From: Candidatus Brevefilum sp. | GTDB taxonomy: Bacteria > Chloroflexota > Anaerolineae > Anaerolineales > Anaerolineaceae | DNA: 12,386 nucleotides | Reading direction: 5' to 3' | NCBI GenBank assembly: GCA_007135845.1 | Contig: SLIC01000012.1 | Span: forward strand, 1 to 12,386 | Shown: one piece after another, positions 1 through 6,763 of the stretch | How the letters are laid out: the number at the start of each line of letters is the position of its first letter | Numbering within the stretch: position 1 is the first letter of the stretch | Translations under genes and position numbers: made by a program | The notes under the pieces: generated by a model | Databases searched by the model: none | What the model saw: the letters and a program-made list of their open reading frames with translations, nothing else | Told to the model about the DNA's origin: nothing

Positions 1-262
1 CATTTTCCCTGATGTATAAACCAGGATTTTGCGGCACAGGCAGGAAGAATGCCGGTGTCAGATCAGCGTACTGCTCTTGATAAAGCATAGACCACAGATC
101 GTCACCGATCAGCCAGACACCCTGCCGCGTAATTCCAACCTCGAACACATCAAATTTGTCACGGTCAATTACCGAAAGCACAGAGCGCGCTGACATCAAG
201 GAGACTTCATGTTCTCCAGACCGTCCTCCATATAAGATTCCGAGTTTGAGTTTGTTATCCAT
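1..262 (-). CDS. ddl: D-alanine--D-alanine ligase, N-terminal part (runs off the window)
   Basis: This is the first 87 codons of D-alanine--D-alanine ligase, the cytoplasmic ATP-grasp enzyme that makes the D-Ala-D-Ala dipeptide MurF adds to the peptidoglycan precursor. Translation from the ATG at 262 begins MDNKLKLGILYGGRSGEHEV, and GGRSGEHEVS (residues 12-21) is the characteristic N-terminal signature of Ddl. The ATP-binding and catalytic domains lie beyond base 1. The frame is open to the window edge. The gene starts 17 bases after the murB stop, on the same strand, in a usual dcw position. The region before the ATG has no good SD; it carries AGAGC followed by a run of six T. I am confident of the family, but cannot judge whether the full gene is intact. 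Confidence 0.93.
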   Translation of the reverse strand, partial: MDNKLKLGILYGGRSGEHEVSLMSARSVLSVIDRDKFDVFEVGITRQGVWLIGDDLWSMLYQEQYADLTPAFFLPVPQNPGLYIREN

Positions 263-279
263 AAAAAAGCTCTGTACTT

Positions 280-1197
280 TCAGAAATCACCAAGAAACTC
301 GATTTCCGGTTCTAACTTGATCCCGAATTTCTCATGAACTGTCTTCTGCGCGGTCTTCATCAAGTGCCAAATATCTTGCGCTTTAGCGCCATCCAGGTTG
401 ATGATAAAGTTGGCATGGATGGGGCTGATGATCGCCCTTCCAAAACGATGCCCTTTAAGACCGGCTGCTTCAATCAAACGACCCGCATAATCGCCAGGAG
501 GATTTTTGAACATCGATCCGATCGATGCGCCAGGCGGTTGGGTCTCCTTGCGATGGGCTTGAAAGGTTTTGATTTTCTCCCATGCTTCATCGCGGCTGGT
601 TTTCACAGCAGAAAGAGTCGCAGACAAAATCACCGCGGGTATTTTTTCGCGCTTGAGCACGCTGCTGCGATATTCATACGCCAGTTGATCTACTGACCAA
701 TCAGCTGTTCCTTCATGCTTGTGCAAGATTTTTGCCATGATTACGCTGGCTTTCATATCGCTGCCATGTGCACCAGCATTCCCATAGACGGCACCTCCCA
801 CGGTGCCAGGGACAGGTGCAGCCCATTCCATTCCGCTCAAGCCCCGCAAAGCAGATTGCCTGGCAACTGTGCCGAGAATTGCCCCAGATTCTGCATATAT
901 CGAAGGACGCTCCGATTTTGAGTCAATGATCAAATTATGTGCACGGTTGTGGACAATCACGGCTTCGAGTCCTTTGTCGCTGACCAGGATATTCGAGCCG
1001 CTTCCCAGGATGTAAAAAGGCACAGACAGATCCCATAGGGTTTGTACGGATTGTGACAACTCTTCCAAGGTATGGATCGAAATTAAAGCAGTTGCTGGGC
1101 CTCCAACGCGGGCCGTGGTGTAATTTGCCATGCTGATATTTTCATGTAGCTTGGCACCAAATGCTGCTCTAAGATCTTCCAGTTGTTTTGCCTGCAT
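280..1197 (-). CDS. murB: UDP-N-acetylenolpyruvoylglucosamine reductase (MurB, type II)
   Basis: MurB is the cytoplasmic FAD- and NADPH-dependent enzyme that reduces UDP-GlcNAc-enolpyruvate to UDP-MurNAc. The 305-residue protein shows the FAD-binding signatures TTARVGGPA (27-35) and GSGSNILVSD (65-74), then GMEWAAPVPGTVGGAVYGNA (122-141). YEYRSS (174-179) holds the Tyr-Arg pair. GSMFKNPPGDYAGRLIEAAG (227-246) carries the likely catalytic Ser228. The C-terminal LEPEIEFLG holds the conserved Glu298. Length and the compact C-terminal half fit the type II (Staphylococcus-like) subclass rather than the longer E. coli type I. The ATG at 1197 is preceded by AGGGA with a 9-base spacer, and this SD overlaps the murC stop codon (TAGGGA). 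murC is 12 bases upstream and ddl 17 bases downstream. Nothing appears broken. Confidence 0.97.
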   Translation of the reverse strand: MQAKQLEDLRAAFGAKLHENISMANYTTARVGGPATALISIHTLEELSQSVQTLWDLSVPFYILGSGSNILVSDKGLEAVIVHNRAHNLIIDSKSERPSIYAESGAILGTVARQSALRGLSGMEWAAPVPGTVGGAVYGNAGAHGSDMKASVIMAKILHKHEGTADWSVDQLAYEYRSSVLKREKIPAVILSATLSAVKTSRDEAWEKIKTFQAHRKETQPPGASIGSMFKNPPGDYAGRLIEAAGLKGHRFGRAIISPIHANFIINLDGAKAQDIWHLMKTAQKTVHEKFGIKLEPEIEFLGDF

Positions 1198-1206
1198 GCG
1201 CTTTAT

Positions 1207-1211
1207 TCCCT
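1207..1211 (-). promoter_or_regulatory. Ribosome binding site of murB overlapping the murC stop
   Basis: AGGGA read on the minus strand, 9 bases before the murB ATG. It shares bases with the TAG stop of murC, so ribosomes ending murC sit on the murB start region. This supports the ATG at 1197. Confidence 0.6.
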
Positions 1212-2598
1212 ACACTTCCTTCTCGTTTTGATGCAACATTTGCAGCAGCACCCGGCTGAGCTTGGTTGCATCTCCAGCTGAAAAAACAATCACAATATCA
1301 CCTGGCGTGAGGTTGTTGGTTAAGTAATTCGTCGCCAACTCAAAACTTGGCGCGTACAACGCCTTGTTTTCTGGTAATGCACGAACAATTTGTTCAGATG
1401 AGTAGCCAGGGTCTTTTTCCCGGGCAGCATACACTGGCAGAACTAGAACCCTATCTGCCAGGTCCAGGGCTTCTACAAACCCATCAGCCAGGGTTTGCGT
1501 GCGAGAATAGGTGTGGGGCTGCCAAACAGCCCATACCTGCTGACCCGGGTAGCGGGTTTTTGCTGCTTCCAGGGTAGCAGCGATCTCACTGGGATGGTGA
1601 CCGTAATCATCGATGATGGTGATATCCATGGCTTTGCCAAGGATCTCGAACCGACGACCTGCACCGGTGAAGCCTCCAATGGCCTTGATCGCTTCTTGTA
1701 TCGGCAATCCCAATTGGTGGATGGCGCTTAACGCCCCAGTTGCGTTGAGGACGTTGTGATGTCCCGGTACCTGAAGCTTGACTTGACCTAAATTTTCAGC
1801 CAATCCAGGCTCCTTGCAGTAAGACAGATCAAATTGAGGAAAGCCATCGATGTAGGCGATATTTTTCGCAAGATATTTTACATCCGGGGTTGTGCCATAT
1901 CCCAGCAGTACTGGTTGTTTATCAGTTAAACCTGTCATCAAAGACCGTGTTTCTGGGTCATCGACGCACAGCAAAGCTTTCCCGTCTGGCTCAACTTGGT
2001 TTAAGAAGGCTTTGAACGCAGCCAAATAATCCGCTGGTGTAGGGAAGCAATCGGTGTGATCGTGTTCAATATTTGTTACGATGGCAATTTTCGGTGTGAG
2101 ACCCAAGAACATATGGTCATATTCATCCGCTTCGATGACAAAGTGAGGTCCTGATCCGGCTTGGGCATTACATGCCAACTGGTTAATGACGCCCCCCGAG
2201 ATAAAACTCGGATCTTCACCTAAACTGTGAAGAATCCAGATCAGCATGGCTGTTGTGGTTGTTTTCCCATGGCTGCCAGCGATGGCTAAGGTTTCTTTGT
2301 CTTTGGTCAGCTCTGGCAAGAATTCCTTACGCTTTAATACGGGGATGCCTTTAGAAAAAGCGGCAACCACTTCAGGGTTATCATCGGGCACAGCAGAGGA
2401 TCGGATCACAAGGTCAGGATTCTTGATATGTTCAGGTGCATGGCCCAGGACTGTTTTTGCGCCAGCCTCTGTAATCGTCTTGAACAAAGGTGAGGTCTCA
2501 CGGTCGGAGCCGCTGATGATGTATCCCTTTTGCAGCAGGATCAAGGCGATTGCTGACAGGCCTGTGCCGCCAATGCCAATCAAGTGTATGTGTTTCAT
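1210..2598 (-). CDS. murC: UDP-N-acetylmuramate--L-alanine ligase (MurC)
   Basis: MurC is the cytoplasmic ATP-dependent ligase that adds L-Ala, the first residue of the stem peptide, to UDP-MurNAc. From the ATG at 2598 the product is 462 residues, normal for the family. It starts MKHIHLIGIGGTGLSAIA, the usual N-terminal Rossmann motif. The P-loop GSHGKTTTT is at 108-116, EADEYD at 156-161, NIEHDHTD at 176-183, GHHNVLNATGA at 279-289, GAGRRFE at 312-318, DDYGHHP at 330-336 and QPHTYSR at 360-366. These mark MurC rather than MurD, E or F. The frame is open 24 codons further upstream, but that part is the tail of the CvpA-like gene read in another frame. The start codon overlaps that gene's stop by one base (TGATG), a translational-coupling arrangement. 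Confidence 0.97.
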   Translation of the reverse strand: MKHIHLIGIGGTGLSAIALILLQKGYIISGSDRETSPLFKTITEAGAKTVLGHAPEHIKNPDLVIRSSAVPDDNPEVVAAFSKGIPVLKRKEFLPELTKDKETLAIAGSHGKTTTTAMLIWILHSLGEDPSFISGGVINQLACNAQAGSGPHFVIEADEYDHMFLGLTPKIAIVTNIEHDHTDCFPTPADYLAAFKAFLNQVEPDGKALLCVDDPETRSLMTGLTDKQPVLLGYGTTPDVKYLAKNIAYIDGFPQFDLSYCKEPGLAENLGQVKLQVPGHHNVLNATGALSAIHQLGLPIQEAIKAIGGFTGAGRRFEILGKAMDITIIDDYGHHPSEIAATLEAAKTRYPGQQVWAVWQPHTYSRTQTLADGFVEALDLADRVLVLPVYAAREKDPGYSSEQIVRALPENKALYAPSFELATNYLTNNLTPGDIVIVFSAGDATKLSRVLLQMLHQNEKEV

Positions 2599-3128
2599 CA
2601 GATGAACACCACCAATACAATAACGAAAGCCAATCCAACGGCAATATAGATCAACGGCGGCTGCAGCCATTGCGGTGGAAGAATTTCAACTAACCCAGTG
2701 GCATTGCGTCCAGCTTCTGTGAGAGTGTCTGGAGGAGAAATCCAGTTGAAGGGATAGTTTGCCTGGATCAAAAAATACCAAGCTGTGCCAAAAATCATGT
2801 ATCCGTTAACACCTCCTATGAAGCTTCCCAATAATATGTCTTCAAATTTGTCACGAACAAATCTTCTGGTTTCAACCAATCGAGGCAGGTTTGGTCCCTG
2901 GTAACCAAAAAACGTCAACAGGAGTAATACAGCCAGGCGCACCCAGAATGACGACTCTCCTGTGACATTGTTGCGGAAAAAGGGAATAAAGGCTTCCATG
3001 ATGGTGATAAGAAATATCGCCAGGATCACACCGGATGTGACCAGGATCTCTTTGGCCCAGCCTCTTGACGCGCCAATCAGCGCAAACAAAATAACATACA
3101 TCCAGAATAGTACGGATAGACTGATCAT
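2598..3128 (-). CDS. CvpA-like multi-span membrane protein
   Basis: A 176-residue hydrophobic protein resembling the CvpA (colicin V production) family, whose biochemical role is poorly defined. I see about five membrane segments, near 6-20, 29-48, 62-77, 99-121 and 159-176. Between the first two is GASRGWAKE (19-27), close to the CvpA signature of Gly, Arg-Gly and an acidic residue. LLGSFIGGVNGY (99-110) resembles the later CvpA glycine motif. I chose the ATG at 3128, not the upstream TTG at 3137: GGAGG abuts the TTG with no spacer but stands 9 bases before the ATG. That start gives an ATGA overlap with the murG stop, and the 3' end overlaps murC by TGATG. This suggests co-translation with lipid II genes, but no function in that pathway can be read from the sequence. 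Family assignment is moderate, and that it is a real gene is near certain. Confidence 0.82.
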   Translation of the reverse strand: MISLSVLFWMYVILFALIGASRGWAKEILVTSGVILAIFLITIMEAFIPFFRNNVTGESSFWVRLAVLLLLTFFGYQGPNLPRLVETRRFVRDKFEDILLGSFIGGVNGYMIFGTAWYFLIQANYPFNWISPPDTLTEAGRNATGLVEILPPQWLQPPLIYIAVGLAFVIVLVVFI

Positions 3129-4228
3129 GTGCTCCAACCTCCGTCTATTGCACCGACCATCTCCTTCATTATCTGGGCGATTTTGTCTGCTGCTTTGGGT
3201 GCTGCTAGTGCCGACATGGCCTTGCTCATTTGGGTTAGTTTGACTGGATCAGACACCAGGCTGAGAATTTGATCAAACAAAGCATTCTCAAGGTCTTCAT
3301 CTTTGAGGATCACGGCCGCACCTTGTTCCGCAAGATAACTGGCATTAACCTGTTGATAGCGCCAGGCATAGGGATAGGGGACAAGGATGGCGGGTAATCC
3401 AAACAATGGGTACTCTCCAAGCACCGAGGCACCCGCCCGAGAAACAATCAGATCGGGGGCTGCTAAGGCAGCACCCATTTCGTGCAAGTATGGAAAGGCC
3501 TGGTAGCGTTTGGTTTGTTCAGGTGAAAGCGTTTTGGCTTTAGCATCAATTTGCTGCCAATCTAAATGACCGGTGAGGTGGATCACTTGCATGTGTTCTA
3601 AAAGCTGTGGCAAGATCTTCATTAATGCATTATTGATTGATCGGGCACCTTTGCTGCCGCCCGCAACTGTGAGCGTGGGAAGGCTTGGATCGAAGGCAAA
3701 GTAATCCAGAGCTTGTTGACGATCCCATACCTGCAAACCGGGTCGAACAGGATATCCAGTGACAGATACCTTAGTGGGATTGGGAAAGTATTTCTTGGAT
3801 GTTTCTGTCGTCAGGGCAATGCGGTTTGCGAACCTTGCCAATGCTTTGAGGGCTAATCCTGGTTCGATATCAGGTACGTAGAGCAGGGAGGGTCGCCGCA
3901 TGCCGGCAACCGCCATGGGAAATGCAAGATATCCGCCAGTGAAGAACAGCAAATCCGGATTGAACTGCTTGATGATCCTGTGGGAGGCAAGGACTCCCTT
4001 AATCAGCTCCCAGATGTTGCCGGGGAGTTTACGCAGACCAACGCCATGTACACCAGCCGCTGGGATGGTTGTAAAAGGTGTGTTGCTCCTGGTTACCAGT
4101 TCTTTTTCCATACCGCCGACTCCACCGACCCACAGAACTTGATCTTGATTGAGCCCGAGGGCTTTAAGAACGGTGATGGCGGGGTACACGCCCCCGCCCG
4201 TCCCGCCTGCGCAGATCAACAACCGCAC
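3125..4228 (-). CDS. murG: UDP-GlcNAc:lipid I N-acetylglucosaminyltransferase (MurG), divergent N-domain
   Basis: MurG is the peripheral membrane GT-B glycosyltransferase that adds GlcNAc to lipid I, giving lipid II on the inner face of the membrane. The product is 367 residues. The C-terminal donor domain is well conserved: AGGSKGARSIN (189-199), VSRAGASVLGE (262-272) and RYQQVNA (290-296). The N-terminal acceptor domain departs from the classical pattern. The glycine loop reads GGTGGGVYPA (8-17), with Gly where GGTGGH has His. The region normally containing HEQN reads YVPDIEPGLA (117-126). The gene starts with GTG at 4228, backed by a strong AAAGGAG SD 8 bases upstream. Its first 65 bases overlap the ftsW reading frame, and its stop overlaps the CvpA-like gene by ATGA. 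The identity rests on the C-domain, length and context. Reduced activity or an altered acceptor is possible but unproven. Confidence 0.94.
   Translation of the reverse strand: MRLLICAGGTGGGVYPAITVLKALGLNQDQVLWVGGVGGMEKELVTRSNTPFTTIPAAGVHGVGLRKLPGNIWELIKGVLASHRIIKQFNPDLLFFTGGYLAFPMAVAGMRRPSLLYVPDIEPGLALKALARFANRIALTTETSKKYFPNPTKVSVTGYPVRPGLQVWDRQQALDYFAFDPSLPTLTVAGGSKGARSINNALMKILPQLLEHMQVIHLTGHLDWQQIDAKAKTLSPEQTKRYQAFPYLHEMGAALAAPDLIVSRAGASVLGEYPLFGLPAILVPYPYAWRYQQVNASYLAEQGAAVILKDEDLENALFDQILSLVSDPVKLTQMSKAMSALAAPKAADKIAQIMKEMVGAIDGGWST
3138..3142 (-). promoter_or_regulatory. Ribosome binding site deciding the start of the CvpA-like gene
   Basis: GGAGG on the minus strand within the end of murG. 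It is 9 bases from the ATG at 3128 but directly abuts the in-frame TTG at 3137, so it favours the ATG. Confidence 0.7.
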
Positions 4229-5390
4229 TACGTGGACTCCTTTCTGATGGATTTTTTTCCATGGATGCTTTAGAAATATTCATCACAATCCCAATCGAAG
4301 TGAGTGTGACAACCATACTTGAGCCGCCTGCGCTGATGAAGGGTAGGGCATTACCGGTGAATGGTATTAAACCAACCATCGTAGCCATGTTCATCATTGC
4401 TTCAAAACCGATCCAACTCGTTATGCCAAAAGCCATTAAAGCGCCTAACTGGTCAGGTGCCTTTTTGGCGATGACCATGCCACGCCAGACCAGTAAGCCA
4501 AACATGATCACCAGGAATAATCCACCCAAGACTCCCGTTTCCTCAGCAACAACAGCGAAGATGCTGTCTGTAGGCGCAAGGGGTAAACCAGTGAACTTCG
4601 TATCTGCTTGACCAAGACCAACGCCAAACCAGCCACCTTTGATCACCGCTTCTAAACTGCGCTGGATATGGTAACTGCTCTCGAGGGGGTTATTAAGACC
4701 AGTCAGATAGGCATTCATACGGACCCGACCTGTAGGATAAAGAAAGATCAATGGCAACCCGACCACCATGGCAATGATAACCATCAGTAAGATGATTTTC
4801 CAATCTCCTCCAGCCAGGAAGAAAAGCAACACGCCTAAGAAAATCACAGTCAGGGCAGCGCTCAGGTCAGGCTGAACCATGATGAAGCTGAAGGTTACTC
4901 CAATAATGACGGCCATTGGAATTAAGGCGAACTGAAAATCGTTAAGGGTTTCTCGCCGGTTATAGAGCCAAAAGGAAAGATAGATGATGATGACGGCTTT
5001 TGCCAGCTCTGAGGGTTGAATGGACCCACCGAGGAGCATGCGGGTGACCTCAACCCCTCCCCGTTCATTATTGATTAATACGACCAACAGCAGAAGTAAT
5101 GTTCCCAGCCACATCGGCACCAGGATTTTTTTATAGTTGTGATAATTAACGAAACTGGCGATGACAGCAAGCACCAACCCAAGCAGCACCCACAGCACCT
5201 GGCGACCAAACATGTAGGTGGGACCTTCTCCCATCAGCATTGAAAAATCCCAGCTTGCCGAATAGACCATCAACAAGCCGAACACAAGCAGCACGATGAC
5301 AATCAGCAGCAACGGCACATCAAAGGGAAGGTTGATGGACCGGGTAGTGCCGGATTTACTTGACCTTGTTACGTAAGTTCCTTCACCCAT
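4164..5390 (-). CDS. ftsW: Septal peptidoglycan glycosyltransferase FtsW (SEDS family)
   Basis: FtsW is the polytopic SEDS enzyme that polymerises lipid II at the division septum together with a class B PBP. The frame encodes 408 residues with about ten hydrophobic segments, the first near 25-46. Hallmarks are SIQPSELAK (123-131), QPDLSAA (173-179), TDSIFAVVAEETG (274-286) with the likely catalytic Asp275, and GNALPFISAGGSSM (346-359). The last has Ala where SYGGSS is usual. The ATG at 5390 lies 22 bases inside murD with no clear SD. The C-terminus is odd: after residue 377 the frame continues for 31 residues, ending in an Arg-rich tail (DLRRRDGRGRVPRHHRS) read out of frame from the 5' end of murG. 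A one-base shift at an A7 run (4252-4258) would instead give a 387-residue protein ending at TAG 4228-4230. The family call is very secure, the true C-terminus is not. Confidence 0.96.
   Translation of the reverse strand: MGEGTYVTRSSKSGTTRSINLPFDVPLLLIVIVLLVFGLLMVYSASWDFSMLMGEGPTYMFGRQVLWVLLGLVLAVIASFVNYHNYKKILVPMWLGTLLLLLVVLINNERGGVEVTRMLLGGSIQPSELAKAVIIIYLSFWLYNRRETLNDFQFALIPMAVIIGVTFSFIMVQPDLSAALTVIFLGVLLFFLAGGDWKIILLMVIIAMVVGLPLIFLYPTGRVRMNAYLTGLNNPLESSYHIQRSLEAVIKGGWFGVGLGQADTKFTGLPLAPTDSIFAVVAEETGVLGGLFLVIMFGLLVWRGMVIAKKAPDQLGALMAFGITSWIGFEAMMNMATMVGLIPFTGNALPFISAGGSSMVVTLTSIGIVMNISKASMEKNPSERSPRSAVVDLRRRDGRGRVPRHHRS
4237..4243 (-). promoter_or_regulatory. Strong ribosome binding site of murG
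   Basis: AAAGGAG on the minus strand, 8 bases before the GTG at 4228. It decides the murG start and lies inside the ftsW reading frame just after the A7 run, so ftsW translation could affect access to it. A purine-rich site about 10 bases after a slippery run is also the sort of element that stimulates frameshifting in known bacterial cases, though here its murG role is explanation enough. Confidence 0.7.
4252..4258 (-). other. A7 run at the 3' end of ftsW, candidate slippage site or indel error
   Basis: Seven consecutive A on the coding strand. In the ftsW frame they read as GAA AAA AAT, so the heptamer A-AAA-AAT fits the X-XXY-YYZ pattern of minus-one slippery sites. A minus-one shift, or one extra A, gives MEKKSIRKEST followed by TAG at 4228-4230, which overlaps the murG GTG by one base (TAGTG). 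That junction resembles the others in this operon far better than the unshifted 65-base overlap. The sequence alone cannot tell programmed slippage from a missing base in the assembly or a natural frame-shifted tail. Confidence 0.5.
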
Positions 5391-6757
5391 TGTTCAAATC
5401 GCTTTCCACGTTCTTCAAAATCAATAAACTCATCAAAACTTGTGCCACCTGGAGAGAGTAAGACAATATCGCCAGGTGAAACGTGCTCAGCCGCTTGCTT
5501 AACGGCATCTTCAAGACTTTCACAAATGTCGACGCTAAAGGGCCGCAGCTCGGATTCAGTCTTGCCCAAGGAATCGGAGATCAGCTTTGCAGCTTCACCA
5601 AATAAAACCAGGTGGTCTACTTTCTGTCGAATCATGGCAGCCAGATCTTGCCAGGGGAGGTCTTTATCCCGACCACCCGCGAGTAAAATGATTGGTTCAT
5701 CAAAGGATTCGAGGGCTGCCATGGTCCTTTCAGGTGAGGTTGCAATAGAATCGTTGTACCAGGCGGCACCGCCCCATTCACGGATGAATTCCAACCGATG
5801 GGGGACGCCTTCAAATGCGACAATACCGTCGTAAACTGCCTGGAGTGAAAAAACCGCTGCCGCTGATATCGCGATTGCTGCCAGCGTATTATAAAGGTTG
5901 TGGGTACCGCGTAAATTCACCAGGTCTGAAGGGATCACCTTTGCCACCTGTCCACTGGCTTGTAAATAAAGTTTGCCTCTTTTGTAGTAAGTTGCGTCTT
6001 GCTTGTTATGAGGTGGATTGAGGCCAAACGTGATCTGTCTACCCTTCACCTCCGGGTAAAGTTTTCGGACGCGGGGATCATCTCGATTCAGCACGGCGAT
6101 ATCCTCAGGGTTTTGATGCGTCAGGATTTGTGATTTAGCAGAGATATATTTCGCCATAGATTTGTGCCGGTCTAGGTGATTGGGTGTCAGGTTGAGTATG
6201 GCAGCTATATGAGGCGACCTGGTCATGATTTCCAGTTGGAAACTGGAGAGTTCCATGATTGCCACGTCATCCTCGTGCATTTTATCGACATCATGAATAA
6301 GAGGGTTGCCAATATTGCCACCAACCCAGACCTGCCTCTCTGGTTTTCTAAGCGCGAAATGTTGACGGGCAATTTCACCGACCAAGGCAGTGGTGGTGGT
6401 TTTTCCCGAAGAGCCCGTAATGCCGATGATGGGGCAGGGCGCTACTTCGAGGAAAACCTGTGAATCGTTCGATAAAGGGATGTTGCGACGAACAGCTTCT
6501 TGTACGATTTCGAGGTCAAGGGGAACGCCGCCCGACAAACATACCAAGTCGGTCCCATCCAATATCTCATGCGGGTGTTCACCTGTTACCCAAGTAATGT
6601 TTTCGTGGGATAAATCCTCACGAATATGTTTCAGTGCTTCATCAGACCGGCGATCATTAAGGATGACCTTTGCCCCTTTGCTGGCAAGATAGCGCGTTAG
6701 AGCGATACCCTGCCGGGCGGCGCCGATCATGACAACTTGCTTTCCTTCCCAGTGCAT
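5369..6757 (-). CDS. murD: UDP-N-acetylmuramoyl-L-alanine--D-glutamate ligase (MurD)
   Basis: MurD is the cytoplasmic ATP-dependent ligase that adds D-Glu to UDP-MurNAc-L-Ala. From the ATG at 6757 it is 462 residues, the usual size. The N-terminal Rossmann region is GKQVVMIGAARQG. The P-loop GSSGKTTTT is at 115-123, ELSSFQLE near 169-176 and NLTPNHLDRH at 189-198. Lys208 in SAKSQI fits the carbamylated lysine. GTHNLYN is at 284-290, GVPHRLE at 317-323, NDSIATSPERT from 335, GGRDKD at 361-366 and SPGGTSFDEF at 435-444. An in-frame GTG at 6760 directly precedes the ATG, and TGGAG upstream suits either (6- or 9-base spacer). The gene follows the mraY stop by 6 bases and overlaps ftsW by 22. NDSIATSPERT differs from the E. 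coli NDSKAT form and is, from memory, the version seen in Chloroflexota and some Firmicutes. Confidence 0.97.
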   Translation of the reverse strand: MHWEGKQVVMIGAARQGIALTRYLASKGAKVILNDRRSDEALKHIREDLSHENITWVTGEHPHEILDGTDLVCLSGGVPLDLEIVQEAVRRNIPLSNDSQVFLEVAPCPIIGITGSSGKTTTTALVGEIARQHFALRKPERQVWVGGNIGNPLIHDVDKMHEDDVAIMELSSFQLEIMTRSPHIAAILNLTPNHLDRHKSMAKYISAKSQILTHQNPEDIAVLNRDDPRVRKLYPEVKGRQITFGLNPPHNKQDATYYKRGKLYLQASGQVAKVIPSDLVNLRGTHNLYNTLAAIAISAAAVFSLQAVYDGIVAFEGVPHRLEFIREWGGAAWYNDSIATSPERTMAALESFDEPIILLAGGRDKDLPWQDLAAMIRQKVDHLVLFGEAAKLISDSLGKTESELRPFSVDICESLEDAVKQAAEHVSPGDIVLLSPGGTSFDEFIDFEERGKRFEQWVKELT

Positions 6758-6763
6758 CACAGA

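Noticed and set aside
2598..2670. A 24-codon N-terminal extension of murC
   Set aside because: The family start MKHIHLIGIGG is at 2598. The extension is the CvpA-like gene's tail read in another frame.
3129..3137. TTG start for the CvpA-like gene at 3137
   Set aside because: GGAGG sits directly against the TTG with no spacer, whereas the ATG at 3128 has a 9-base spacer and an ATGA overlap with murG.
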